From positions 310,001 through 374,000 of the forward strand of contig ML986581.1 of the NCBI GenBank assembly GCA_010094045.1: a stretch of DNA of 64,000 nucleotides, given 5' to 3'. Positions within the stretch are counted from its first letter, which is position 1; every line of letters begins with the position of its first letter. The DNA is from Lojkania enalia (lineage: Eukaryota > Ascomycota > Dothideomycetes > Pleosporales). Both the position numbers and the translations under genes were made by a program. Below the pieces are notes generated by a model. It was given only the letters and a program-made list of their open reading frames with translations. It had not been told where the DNA came from and did no database searches. Of this stretch, positions 34,261 to 46,186 are shown one piece after another.

Positions 34261-37200
34261 ATGCATTTCTCTCGTTCCTTATTCGCCTTATGTATTATCT
34301 ATTTTTCTTCTTTCACTGCTCAAGCGAGACTCGCCCGCCCAGGATACGATGTTATTGTCGACACTCGTCAGGGGATGAACGCATTCAATAGACGTCAGTC
34401 ATTAGGGGGAGGAGGTGAATGCGTTGAAGATGAGTACATCACAGGTGTCCTCCGGCTGCGCAAATCCAGCGGGCAGAAGTTTTGTAATATCTGGCTTAGC
34501 ATCCCACCAACAAATACTGAGGTTGAATACACTCCAACTGTGTATGTGCCATCGACTCTGATATTACGAATCTCCTAATAAAAGGCCTAGATACGCAATC
34601 GCCAGCACCGGCAGAATCGTAACAAGAGTCAAAACATCTCGGGTAACGACTACTACGACTGTGACCGTAACAGCCCATGCCAGCGCCCGTCGTACAGTTA
34701 AAGTCGATGCTCGAGGGGTCAATAGAGTTCAACAAATTGATGCTATCATCACTTCTGCAATTGCTAGCGATGCTAACGCGTCCGCTACTTCAACGGACAA
34801 TAGTGAAAGACTCTCGTTGGAATCCGGCTTGACAAGCGCATGCTCTTGCCTAGATTTCGAACCCATCTTGACGTTCACATCGACATACACTGTCCTACCC
34901 ACGGTACGTTATTATGAATATATGAAAGTAGCCACCTACTAATGCGAAGATAGACAGAAGTGGTCCGGAAGATCCGCAATCGGCATACGACGGAGACAAT
35001 CACAAGAACCTACACAGTCACTACGACCGAAACACAGGCCTCCAATGAGAGTGCTGCTCGAACTTTAGCTAGTGTACTATCGGGGACACGTGCTCTATCT
35101 ACCTTCAATTCAAGCATTCCTAGTGGACCTAATACTGATACGTTTTTAGACAGTCCCTCGACCAATGATATTCAGCAACCCTCTGGAAGCCCTTCATTTT
35201 CTGCATCTAATCCTTCGTTTTTGAGCAAATTAAATACAGGCAGCAGATTACTAGTCACTGTTATCAACAGTATGCCTATTGGACCATCACCAACGTTAAG
35301 CGTTCGACGGCCGGTCGCAACAGGATTGCCATTTAGCTGTCCGGACGATAGTGAGAAACGACTAACGAATATTTTTGGTAGAGAGCGGTTCGAATATGTG
35401 GTTCTTTGTGACATTGCTGTTGTCACCGGTAATGAGGTATTCACTACGATCAAACCTAGTCCGTTAGATTGCGTTGCGGAATGTTCTTACATCAACGACG
35501 TTTTTCAGGGGGAGCTCTGTCAAGCAGTAACCTTCACAGCTACGCCAGGGTCAGACGCAGGTGAATGCTTAGTTAGTGGCCCTACGTCTACCTTTATCAA
35601 GAGTCCTGGATCCTCCACCGCGGTTCTTTTAGAAGTTTACACTGCGGACGATGAATGCTCGGCCATAAATTTCGCAGATAAACCCGCCAATGCCACAGTT
35701 GTTTCCTCCGCCATTGTGGCTTCCGTTATCGCAGCCCCACTATCAGTAGCAACGCCAGGCTTAGTAATGAGTTCGCGTGATAACGGAGAATTCCATACTC
35801 GTGTTACCATGTTCGAAACGGGAACTGACGGCATAGTTCGGTATAGCTGGGAGGGTGTCGACGCGACATCCGGTTCATGGTTTGCTGTCTTCCAAACGGC
35901 ATGGACTTGTTCAATTCCCTCAGCTCCAAAAACAATTGAGGTTCGACTGCCGGGCATCCGTAATAGCGCCTTACTTGAGCAAGGGAATACTACGATCATC
36001 AGTGGCAATGTCGTTACTCTAATCTATGGGACAGCTACAACAAGCTTCAGGGCCGGGGGTGGCGCTATTACTCCATACTCTGTGCCTGCATCCACAACTA
36101 GTGGTGATTCTACTCTCACCGCTGGAGGTTCAACGGCGACCTCGATAGCGACTAGCAACTGGGGAGCTATGCCTCCGTCGTCGAGTGCTACTGAACTGCA
36201 TGGTGGTTATGGCCCCCCAGCAAGTATTGGTCCGTCCCTCGGCACTACCGACAGAGGCATGCCTCCCAATTCCACAGATAGCTCCGAGACACCGCTAGCA
36301 TCGGTGACTTCTGGAACCGATAACCAACCTATCTTGAGTCGAGCATTTACTGCAAACACATCAGCTAGTGGGGAAGAAATCTTGCCAAGCCTTGCAATTG
36401 ATACCTTTGCAGCCTCAGAGTCTCATAACATTAGGTCAAAGGGCGCAATCTCAAGTTTTCCGTTTCAGACGAGAACAGGCGGAAGTGGTGGACGGATAGT
36501 ACAGGGTATATCAGCTACATTAAGCGCTATTGTTGGCAGCGCTAAGATATTTCCCTCGCCGTTAAACGCAACAGCTCCAGAGGCAATTTCCTCTACATCT
36601 GGGAATTCCCATACTACCATCATAGGAGACACTTCTATGCTTTTCTCAACTGGTGGTGTCGGCTCTGCACGGCCCTTGCCCATTACTTTGGACCTAACTC
36701 CAGTCTTAGCCTTGACCTCTGGAAGCGTCATAACCTCTGGCGAGTTTAATATCACTAGTTCAGGAACTACGGCGGTAATCTCATTAGGAGGTGGCGCTAG
36801 TGCTTCAGCTCCTAGAGAGAACTCTTTGGTCGCCGCTCAACTAAGCGTAGCGCCGAGTAAGAGTTTTGCCGTCTCTTCAACAATCATTAGTACTAATTTT
36901 GTTTCGGCTACATCAGGAGCACCTAACTTCTTTATGTCTGGCGGTATGGCCGTAACGCTTTCATCCGGAGGCGCCAGTGTGCTATCTCCTACAGCCAACG
37001 CCTCCATTCCATCTTTGACTACTACAACACCAACTTCATCCTTAACTACACTCAGCACTAGTGTCGAGAGCTCAACATCCGGGAACTTCAACGTGTTGAT
37101 TTCAGGAAGCATGACTGTCATATCATTTGCTAGCGGGTTCGGTGCAATTATTCCTTCGGCCAATGAAACTTCCGCGATGTTACCCAGCCTTACACCAAGC

Positions 37201-39438
37201 GGGAGCAGTAACGTAGCCCTCACAACGATAGGTCTAAAATTTAGCAACTCGCTAGATGATCGCATTGGTAGTTTCAGTCGTCACAGGGCTGTGACTTCAA
37301 ACAGCACTCTGCCTGGACTCTCGCCAGCTTCAATTTTATCGCTTGCAAACTCTACTGAATTACCTACGGGAACAGCAGCCGCGCCTACAATAACCTTATC
37401 AGCACCAAAATCTACCTGGGTCTTTGGTTCTGCGAGCTCTAGCGTAGCTGAAAGAACCGGATATCCTGGCCAACCATCTGAATCCGGACCGGGCTCACCC
37501 AGTAAAATAGAGACTCCGAGTTTGCAAACAGAACAGCCTTCTGCTACTATTCTACCTCTGGTCGATGTCAACAGCACAGGAATTCTGGGAAGCGGGGCAT
37601 TCACCTCTGTTCCAATTGTATCAACCAATAGCTCGTCAACAATGGGTGCTGGACAACCTTCCATAACAGCTCCACCGACTACCGCAAGCGTCACTTCACC
37701 TCTTCCGGGTACCACCAGCACCGGTCCTCAATTCAAGGACTTGGGCAGGGGACGAGTTGGCTCTTTTAGTGGGTCTCGCAATCCAGCCAATGTAACTTCG
37801 TGGCCATGGCCCAGCGTTTCACGACCTTCTGAAGCTGAGTCAAGCAGTTTCATGCCGGCGTCAGTAAATGAAACATCATCTGTTCCCTCCCGCATAGGGG
37901 TTTCGGATATACCGTACAATCTTACTTCAATATCTACTGGGAGAGCATCGGAATCATTACCTCTTCCATCGGTGAATGTGACAAGCGAGATAAGCGAAAC
38001 CCCTAGTGTATCGGCGAACTACACAAGCATGAGGACGGTTTCCAGCTTCATCTTAATAATACCAGCAAATTCCACGGGTCTAGATGTTAACGGCGCGTCT
38101 TCTATTTTCCCCACGCCGTCTATAGACACCTCTTCTACTAGCTCCAAGTCAATCCCAACAGCATCCGCAAATTTCACTAGTGCTCGGCCAACAGGAACCG
38201 GAATATTTTTGGGAGTGCTACTCCAGTCCGCAAATTCCACAGGCATTTTACCGACCGCTAGCCCAAGTTTCACGGGAGATAATAGACGTGGCAGTATATC
38301 GAGGACTTCAGGTCCGCCCGCTAGCACTGCCTCTAACTCGACTCCTGAAAATCCCGTCAGCTCTGCTACAGTATCTCCAAGTGGAATCATCTCATCTTCA
38401 GGAGCTCCAGTGGCCGGTGCGAACTCGACGTCAATGTCGGGCACTGGCGTACCAGCGCCTTCTTCTAGTGCGCCTGTAGTCTCGGAGAACGCTACGCTAT
38501 CCAGCATTATAGCTTCTAGTGCCCCTCCCATGACGCCAAGTAATGTCTCGAGCCTGGCCTCCCCAGCAACCACCTTTGCAACCGGAAATAGCACTTCAGC
38601 CCTGTTAGCAATAGGATATAGTGATTTACCACTTGACTTGACTTCAGAAATATGTTCAACGCCCTCCCCCACAACATCCGTAGAAACATTGCTTTCAACT
38701 ATCGTATCAACTATTCTCATAACCCATGGAACCACTTCTACGATCTATCCCCCTTCTGGATCGCCCATTGCCTCCTCGAATAGCACATATTATTTCCCCA
38801 TTGCCCTTTCCTACTCTTCGCCCCTAGCCTCTAGTCCTCTCACCACTTCTCCAAGCCCAATACCAACAATCCCACCAATAGTTCCCCGCCGCATCGCCAA
38901 CGTTACAGCAACGCAACAGCAAATCGATGCAGCATGCGCCAATAAGGAGAATATCATATTCAACCCAGGCTTCGAGCTAGACATTAATAACGAAGCCTTC
39001 GGCTACACCGTCGTCCGAGAGGACCCCTTCATCGACTTCACGACTCACGAGTCTAACGACCAGCACACACTTTCCGGGTCCAGCAGCGGACGGATCCTGA
39101 GTGCCGCCGCCAGACGGTCCATAACCATTAGCCAACCCTTGACTCTGTGTCCCGAGAAACAATACCAACTTAGCAGTTGGGCTAGGCAATATAATCTGCT
39201 GGCGCAATGCGATATTCAACTATGGATAGGGGGAAATTTGGTTTATACGGCGAGTCCTCAGGAAGCGTGGTTGCGGAGGAGCGCCTTCTATACGGCGGGG
39301 TCCACGCCGGAAGATGTGAGTCAGGATTTGAAGATTGTGGGGGAGTGCGCGGGCGAGGGCGATGTGCCGACGGGGACGGACAATGACGGGTTTATGATTG
39401 TGGACGTTGATGATTTGAGCTTGGTGCAGGAGGATTGA
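34261..39438 (+). CDS. Giant secreted Ser/Thr-rich adhesin-like protein
   Basis: Three exons, 34261-34541, 34591-34903 and 34954-39438, give ~1692 aa with phase-consistent GT-AG junctions (introns 49 and 50 nt). A signal peptide occupies residues ~1-22. Residues ~200-225 are Thr-rich. Residues ~326-440 form a Cys-containing PAN/apple-like module (FSCPDDSEK start, CVAEC, then LCQAV). Residues ~740-1500 are Ser/Thr/Gly-rich with many N-x-S/T sites and degenerate units beginning TSG near residues 746, 791, 851 and 906, suggesting heavy glycosylation and a stalk. The C-terminal ~180 residues (from ~1511) contain NPGFELD and resemble a galactose-binding/carbohydrate-binding module (CBM-CenC-like) with several conserved aromatics and cysteines. 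A cell-surface or extracellular adhesion role is inferred. No GPI signal is apparent. Confidence 0.8.
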
Positions 39439-42400
39439 AAAAGTGTGAATTTTCTATGAAGGGGGTTGGTTGGAGTTAACGTGCAAGAGGAGGCAAGATG
39501 ATGATGTTATTGCTATTAAATGGCCGTAGGTGCGTTGGTGTGGGTAAGTGACTGATCATAAGACAGCATAATTTGCCGCCAAGGAAAGCGGAAAAGAGAT
39601 GGAGCATGAAAACACGATATGGTATGGTTATGGTATGATCTGCAGAGTAGGGCGTGGGGGCAAGGTTGGTGGCTTCGATGCACACGAAGCGGTCCGCAAC
39701 CCCCAACCCCACGAGTTGTTCAATATCTTCGATAGTCGTGTTTCCCCCTTTCTGAGTTTCCTTTCAGCACAGTTGGCATGGATTTCCACATTTTTCATTA
39801 TTAGCGGTCATTGTTAGCGCTGAATATCTCGGAGAATTCTTGTTGGGCGGCTTCCCTGTCGCTGTAATAGAGGTTCTGACATCTGATTGGTTCAGTGAGC
39901 TTGTGCAACGTAAGATTTGATTGGCTGGCATGTAGGTGAGATGTCTTGGGCCCTGAACTCGAAACATACGGACAGCATCGTGAGTCGCCGGGTTCAATGT
40001 GGAAGGATGGGAAAATGGTAAGGAAAAAGGCCGAATACGAAGGCCACATTTCTAATTGGCGGGTAAGTGGTCTGACTTGTGGATCTTCTAGGACGAGTGC
40101 AGCCACGTCTGGACCGCGAGGCACAGCAAATGCAGGTTGATACGTTGTGACTATCCTACCTATACAGTCTTATCGCCCTCATGTTGCCAATCAATGTGCA
40201 TATTTACGAAGCGTATGAACGGGATGTTTTCATCGCTTGCTTTACGCCCGCCTCGGAAGTCGCCCTTTCCACGCCCGTAACGGAAGCAATTCAGCTGAGG
40301 GCGCCATCCGATAGGGATGAAGCATCACTTGAAGGGCTACTGGCCCGTGCGCTGCCCTGTAAATCATTCCCAATGTCAACTCTTGCGCGGCTCCAAGACC
40401 CGGGATTGCGGGTCAATAAGTTGTCGCTGACTTTCATTCAAGCAGGGGGTGATGAAAAGGGCATAGGGACGATCTGGCTGCCATGCTGAAGCGTATGATT
40501 GGCCAAGCCAATGCCTTAAAAACGTTCCAGATGTCGCTATCGTGCGGCTCCCTGTCCCGAGTATGCAAGACGATACGTTGCGGTTCGCCTCCGTCCGCCA
40601 GCTTGAGGCAGGATGAAATGAAAAGGATCATGAATGTGATTCCACTGGCCAGTATCCGGTATGATTGGCCATATTGTTGTCCCAGATATTGACGCCCCGC
40701 AGCTCCAGCTCCCACTCATGCGGGTCAATAGGTCGTCGCCATCTACAGGCCTATGTGGGATCTTCGTCGGCGACTTCGTACCTCTGAAGCAGGGACGAAT
40801 TAGGGTGGCAATGTGCACGAGGTGCAGCGATCCGAGAGTGACGTATTGCGCTTCTATTGGACGGCTGGTTGCCTTACATATGTCCCAAGTATGCACACAA
40901 ATACGCGGGGCGCCCAACACATCCAGAAGGAATCTGCTGTAAATTACTGCTCTCCTGCAGTCTGCGGTGGTAATGCTTGTACATCGCGCGGAGTGCTGAT
41001 TTAGGCGCCTAGTTGGTCACGCGCTGTCAAAGAGACCAAGAAGTACCCTGTCTGCGCTATTTGATCCGGACTTGAGTGTCGTACAAGAGCGTTAACCTGC
41101 TGAAAGGGCTAAGCGCCTGTTCTGCTCGCCATTGTAAAGTAGTGTCCGGGACGTAATTCATAAACTCGGCACCGCCCGCACCCTCTTTTGCCTTCTCCTG
41201 CGGGGTAAGATGAACCAAAGACGCCAGCAGCCGCAAAACGAAAGAGCCTGGAGAGCAGATGTCAAAATAGAGTAGAAATGGGAAGGATCTGAATCCTGAC
41301 GGTGTATTTGCGCGAATTGGTTGAGGATGGATGCGAAGAAGGCGATCGATCGCGTGGGCAGACCACTCAGAGACCGCCACGTGGGATGGAGTCTTTACTG
41401 TCGCTGGGCCCCTTCGATGTTGATCTGGAGGGCTCTTCCATCCTCGAAAGGCCACTATTGCGGCTTCAACTCCCCTTCTGACTCTGGAAAGACACAAGGA
41501 AAAGCAGAGTGCGACGGCCACGAGAAGGACAGTGCTACACAAGCGACACACGGTTCTACAACGAAAACGACTTGGACGAGGACAGTCAGGAAATTACGAA
41601 AAGCAAACCCACCGTTGCCGGCTCCGCAAGCCCACAGCGCTATCTCGTCCTCTTCAAGAAGCCCCTATCTTCGACGCGTCGAGGCTGCCAAGGGACATTG
41701 AGGAGTAGGAGAGAACAGAGCAGGCACGCAAGGAAGCAGGCGATGAAGCAGGTAGTGCGCTGAAGTTGGTGGATAGCCGCAGGAGGCGGACCGTCGCCGA
41801 CGAGACGGCACCGTCTGGTGGGCATCTCGCGGGGTTAAATTGTGGGCATTTGCTGGTCTAATTCGCGACGCAGGCTTGGATGCATTAGGTATGTGGTGAT
41901 GAGGCGAAGGGTAACGGGACGGGATTCGGGATCGGAGGAAGAACGGTTAGCCCGGCGAATCTTCGGCCTTCGCGGACCTCGGGAACGGGAGTCGCTGCTC
42001 GAGTTGGGCTTAGCTCGGTCACGTGGGCGCAATCCCTGGGCGCTCGCTTCACCCCACCTCATGTCGACGCTCTCCACCACAACAAACCACCGACAACTTC
42101 TCGGGCGCGCCGCCAGCAGCACGCCCACCCGCACGCATCGCACCCTGCCATCATATATCTCTGCGCCCTCGCTCCTGTTCGCCCGCCCGGGCCTTTGAGC
42201 GCACCGGAAGAGGCGCCGCGCTGGTGCCGTAGGGCCGTGCGCGATCACCTCCCCACTTCTATTTGCGGCTACGCGACCCTCACGGATTGGACGGCCTCAG
42301 CCCCCATTTCACGGCACAGCGGCTACCTCACTGCTCCCGACACATGGCCAATCATGCTTGTGAATAAATTCGTTGCATCATTAAACTCCGAAAAATAAGG

Positions 42401-42604
42401 TATAGTAGAACCAAGCGACTGTATGAGGTAACGCCCGGCCTTCTCCTTATCCGTCATTTCCTCCTCAATATCAGTCTTTTCCGTGTCAGCACGTCCCAAA
42501 ACTCCCAGAACGAGTGGATTCCATCCAAGCCAGACCCCAAAGCGTTGTACATGAAACCAGTTCCCAGACGCCCGCGCAATGACCACTATTTCACAAGTGG
42601 TTGT
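39439..42604. other. Gene-poor intergenic region
   Basis: About 3.2 kb with no gene I can support. Several frames of 60-165 codons exist (for example 41057-41551 minus and 40181-40489 plus), but none shows a domain or consistent splice structure. The 41.9-42.3 kb part is GC-rich with a CACGTG box near 42019. Confidence 0.4.
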
Positions 42605-42955
42605 TCAGAGACCCTGCTGCGTGCCAATGCCGTGCAGCCTACGATTGCGCTCGCAAGTCAGCTCATAGATTTCGCTATCCAGACCCCGAATGGCATCCAT
42701 CGATTTGTCGATTGAGGCTCGGAACTTTTGCCCCTCGCGCTGCCACCTGTTGACGCGCTCGACCTCGGCGGCCCGGCGCCGCATCTTGGTGTCGATCTTT
42801 TCACACAGCTTGCACTTCTGGCTCACTGGAATTGTTTGCATGATGAGCTTCATGCCGCATGTTTCACCAATGCGGTACTCCTTGGCGCAGTGCTGGCGGA
42901 AGTGGCCCCACTTCCAGTCGCCGCACGCAAATCTGTGTTGATCGAAGAAGCACAT
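42605..42955 (-). CDS. Small conserved fungal Cys-rich protein of unknown function
   Basis: A single exon from ATG 42955 gives 116 aa. The N-terminus MCFFDQHRFACGDWKWG, a CAKEYRIGETCG segment and a CxxC pair (KCKLCEKID) together match a small protein that I recall as common and strongly conserved among filamentous ascomycetes, though no function is attached. The six Cys plus His residues suggest a zinc-binding fold. A predicted coiled coil fills the C-terminal half (MRRRAAEVERVNRWQRE onward). It is the only well-supported gene between 39.4 and 50.3 kb. Confidence 0.75.
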   Translation of the reverse strand: MCFFDQHRFACGDWKWGHFRQHCAKEYRIGETCGMKLIMQTIPVSQKCKLCEKIDTKMRRRAAEVERVNRWQREGQKFRASIDKSMDAIRGLDSEIYELTCERNRRLHGIGTQQGL

Positions 42956-45367
42956 GTTTCAAGAGCTCGGGAACGCTAGCCCATCGATATAAGTTAGCCT
43001 TATAGGACCATTGTTTGGATGACAATTCCCGTCTACATACCTTGTGTATGTCGGTCAAATAATGGGGCCCTTCGATTGGGTGGTGGCCGTGGAACTACAC
43101 TGGGTCAGGCTCAGGAATTCAAGACGGACTTGAACACCTTCAACAAACATACAAGATGGTTGGATCAGAGATAATAGTCAAGATATGATGGTGTGATTTA
43201 AGATTCAAGAAAGAGCTCGTACAAGGGCCAGTGGTGTTTGAAGAGATGGGAAGTATTCTGGCTTGCTCGACTTTCAGTGGAGAGCTTAATCAAACCGACT
43301 TTGCTAAAGACATTCTGAAGGCTTCGATACCGCTATTTATGCTTCGAGATGGAGGGATTGTTGTCAACTTCATGGTCGTGCTTGGGACTTGCTTTCGACC
43401 CAAGAGATTGATCCATGACCAGTCCGTCTCTTCAATGCAGGTTACACCCCACCCGACCTCATCCAACAATATTGCCACAATCAACGGAGGCCTCTCATTA
43501 TGCCGCTAGAGCAGTGCGGAGACCGGATGCAATGATACCCTAGACCGTGCCCGGCGCTCCATGCAATGGATATCACACATCTTGTAGGGATCTTCGAAGC
43601 CACGACTGCGTAATGTGTCCTCCGAGTCCAAAAAATCCCTCATCTTCCTTGTCTCAATGTTTCAGCCGAAGCCATTTGATGGGGGCTGGATGATTTCTTT
43701 TGGAGTTTTTCGGGCCTTCTGTTGAAGATGAAGCTGGGTGTTCTGAAATGCCCAGAAGCCTGATATGGTCACGTGGATTCAATTTCTCTGCCGAAACAAT
43801 CCGCTCGTTCGTCACCATGGGCAAACGATTGGCCAATCGTGTTTGTTTCTCGCCATGCTCATCAACCCGGAACAGAGAAAGTCGAAGAACCCGTCTTCCA
43901 CGCCAATCTAAACCACGTACTACCCTGGGGCGGCTACGATCAAGTGTTGCGTGCTGCATTGGCCAATACCCGGACTGAATCCGACAAGCCTTATGGCTGG
44001 GCTTTGTTGCTTTCTTTTGGTCCTTCAGAGGTTTGGTGTTCTTGGTCTTTCGGGCAGATTTCGGCTTGCGGTGTTCCCTTGGTTGTTCTCAAGTTTCCAT
44101 TCTCGTCATAGCTAATGACTGGTGTAGCGCGGCTTCAGTACTTCCAAGGACATTATCTCGATCACCCCTTTCCCTCTCCAAGACAGGCATGCCGTCGTCC
44201 TTGGCTGGCACCAAGTTTGCCAACCCCTCCACTGTGGACTCGAGGCATTGCCGGCCAGTCACCTTATCATCCAATGCTGCAACATCCTGTCTGGGGTATG
44301 AACTCCGGTCATACCATGCCACCACCTGGGTGGTTCACTAGCACTTGGAGCATGCATGTGCATTGCTCGGCCGGCTCCATTTTCATTCAGCTGATCAACT
44401 TCCCGCTCAACGGCTCGGCTTTCCCGCATCCCGCCTATTGTTGAAGAGCTAGGCCATGCACGCTGACAGGCATGGCACTCTTAGATAACAAGCTGGCGTG
44501 AAGTTTATGCGGAACCTAGCCCGCCATCGCATATCGAATCAATCATCTAGGCTACGGAAAGACGCTAGAACCGCCCAAAGTATGCCCCATCGGAGATCCT
44601 CTGACGTGGCGGCCGCGGTTTGGTTGATCTCTGAGGACACCATTCACCCGGGGCACCCATCTTGCAATCAATAATGCCTTTGACAAAACGTTCTGCTCTG
44701 CCTCGCCTGCCTATTATTGCAGACCGAACTAGGTATGCCTGCACACAGCTTGCAGAAAAGGCGTCACAAGATGACAAGATCAGACGCTCGTCAGAACGTT
44801 CTCACCGGTGGCCCACTACATACGGGGTTTTGGACGGCACAAGGTGCACCTTTTGTCAATGCGGTGGCAAACACTCTGCACCTTGGCTCCGTCCGTCACG
44901 CCTCCCAATTCTGCCTCACCCTCGAGGCAGGCAAATCCGACTTTACCGAACCAATGCTCTATCTTAGATAGATTGTGTCTCACCTACTGTAGCATCTCGT
45001 CTGACATCGGGTGCAAGCGTAGTGAGTCGAGGAGGTTAGCAAACAGTTATTGCCGCGTTCCGTAGCAGGTAAGGCGTTGTTGTTGTCTCTTACCACCGAG
45101 GATAACCTCGCGTGTAGTTCCGTGCATTTATGCCACACGAGACATTAATAGGTAAACAAAAGGGACGAGCATCTTATCCTTTTGACCCCCAAATATTCAA
45201 CGCATGTCTCGCTTTCATATATAGAAGTGACCAATTGAACCGCGTTGGGATTACCCAGTCTCGCCTCTCCCCATGATAACTATACTTACCGTCTCCTCGG
45301 CCGCGATAAACAATAAGGAGGCCCAAAAAGTGACCATGTGGCCGCTCGAGGCCGACCTACCGCGTCG
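42956..45367. other. Gene-poor intergenic region
   Basis: About 2.4 kb. Overlapping short frames between 43.2 and 45.1 kb in several phases show no domain and no splice-consistent model. Nothing is called. Confidence 0.4.
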
Positions 45368-46186
45368 TCAAAACATGAGCCGACGTTGGATTTTACTACT
45401 TGTAGCCGCGCTTCCAATTCCAATCATGTGAGATGGCAGCGATGCTGGGTAAGACGCATACACATGGGCTGTGGAGGGGCAAGAACGCTCGTCTAGGTCC
45501 TGCTCGCACGCAAAATTGATCCCGAGACTGGATGGCTGCTGTGGGTTTGTGGGCCCGATGAGCGGTCCTGGCAAAAGGCCGGTCTCGGCTTGTGCCGCAC
45601 GCGCATGGGACTGGTCACTGGAAGATGAGCGATATGGGCTTGGCTGAGATGGGTATGGGTAAGGGATGCTAGGTGCGGATTGGCGGGGTTGCTGAATGGT
45701 TGTGAGATGGGTCGGTTGCAGGTGGCTACGTCTAGCCGGGCTTTGAGAGGTGCATTGTCCAGTACAATGCAGTGCCCTGCCCTGCACGAGGGGAGAAGTG
45801 GTTGGTAAGAGGGTATGGAGGCCGAGTTCCTTGGACGATGCGGGAAGGGGGTTGGAAGATCGGTGAGAACGGCGGTAAGGCGAGGCTGAGTTGTCTTGCG
45901 GCGAGACGACTCGATCGACTACGAGAATGAAGATGACATGGTCGGAATAGCAAATGGCGGGGCTGGCATATTCCTTCATGAACATGAATAAGTGAGTGAA
46001 AAATGGATTAGGATCGGGTGCGGCGGGGTTCTCAGGGCTGGGAAGACTTTCGCGGCCTGCTTGGTCAGGCCCGGTGGGACCGCGTTCTGGTTTGCTCGCC
46101 TCTGCGAGGGTAATTGGCTTGCTTAGGTGGACAAGAAGGTGAGTGGCTCTAGGAAGGTTCTTCATGCATCCCTCCTCTAGCCGCAT
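45368..46186 (-). CDS. Doubtful hypothetical protein, Pro/Ser/Gln-rich
   Basis: The frame runs from the first ATG at 46186 (it opens at a TTG two codons earlier) for 272 codons. The product is rich in Pro, Ser, Gln and Thr with no recognisable domain. A hydrophobic stretch (VIFILVVDRVV) lies near residue 83. I cannot match it to any family, and it may be a chance open frame in compositionally biased DNA. No introns are proposed. Confidence 0.22.
   Translation of the reverse strand: MRLEEGCMKNLPRATHLLVHLSKPITLAEASKPERGPTGPDQAGRESLPSPENPAAPDPNPFFTHLFMFMKEYASPAICYSDHVIFILVVDRVVSPQDNSASPYRRSHRSSNPLPASSKELGLHTLLPTTSPLVQGRALHCTGQCTSQSPARRSHLQPTHLTTIQQPRQSAPSIPYPYPSQPSPYRSSSSDQSHARAAQAETGLLPGPLIGPTNPQQPSSLGINFACEQDLDERSCPSTAHVYASYPASLPSHMIGIGSAATSSKIQRRLMF

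Noticed and set aside
35172..38735. Several long antisense ORFs across the giant gene (up to 238 codons)
   Set aside because: The sense strand is dominated by Ser, Thr, Gly and Ala codons, whose complements rarely form stops. No domains and no splice signals.
43231..45065. Cluster of overlapping short ORFs
   Set aside because: No domain, no consistent exon chain, several frames at once.
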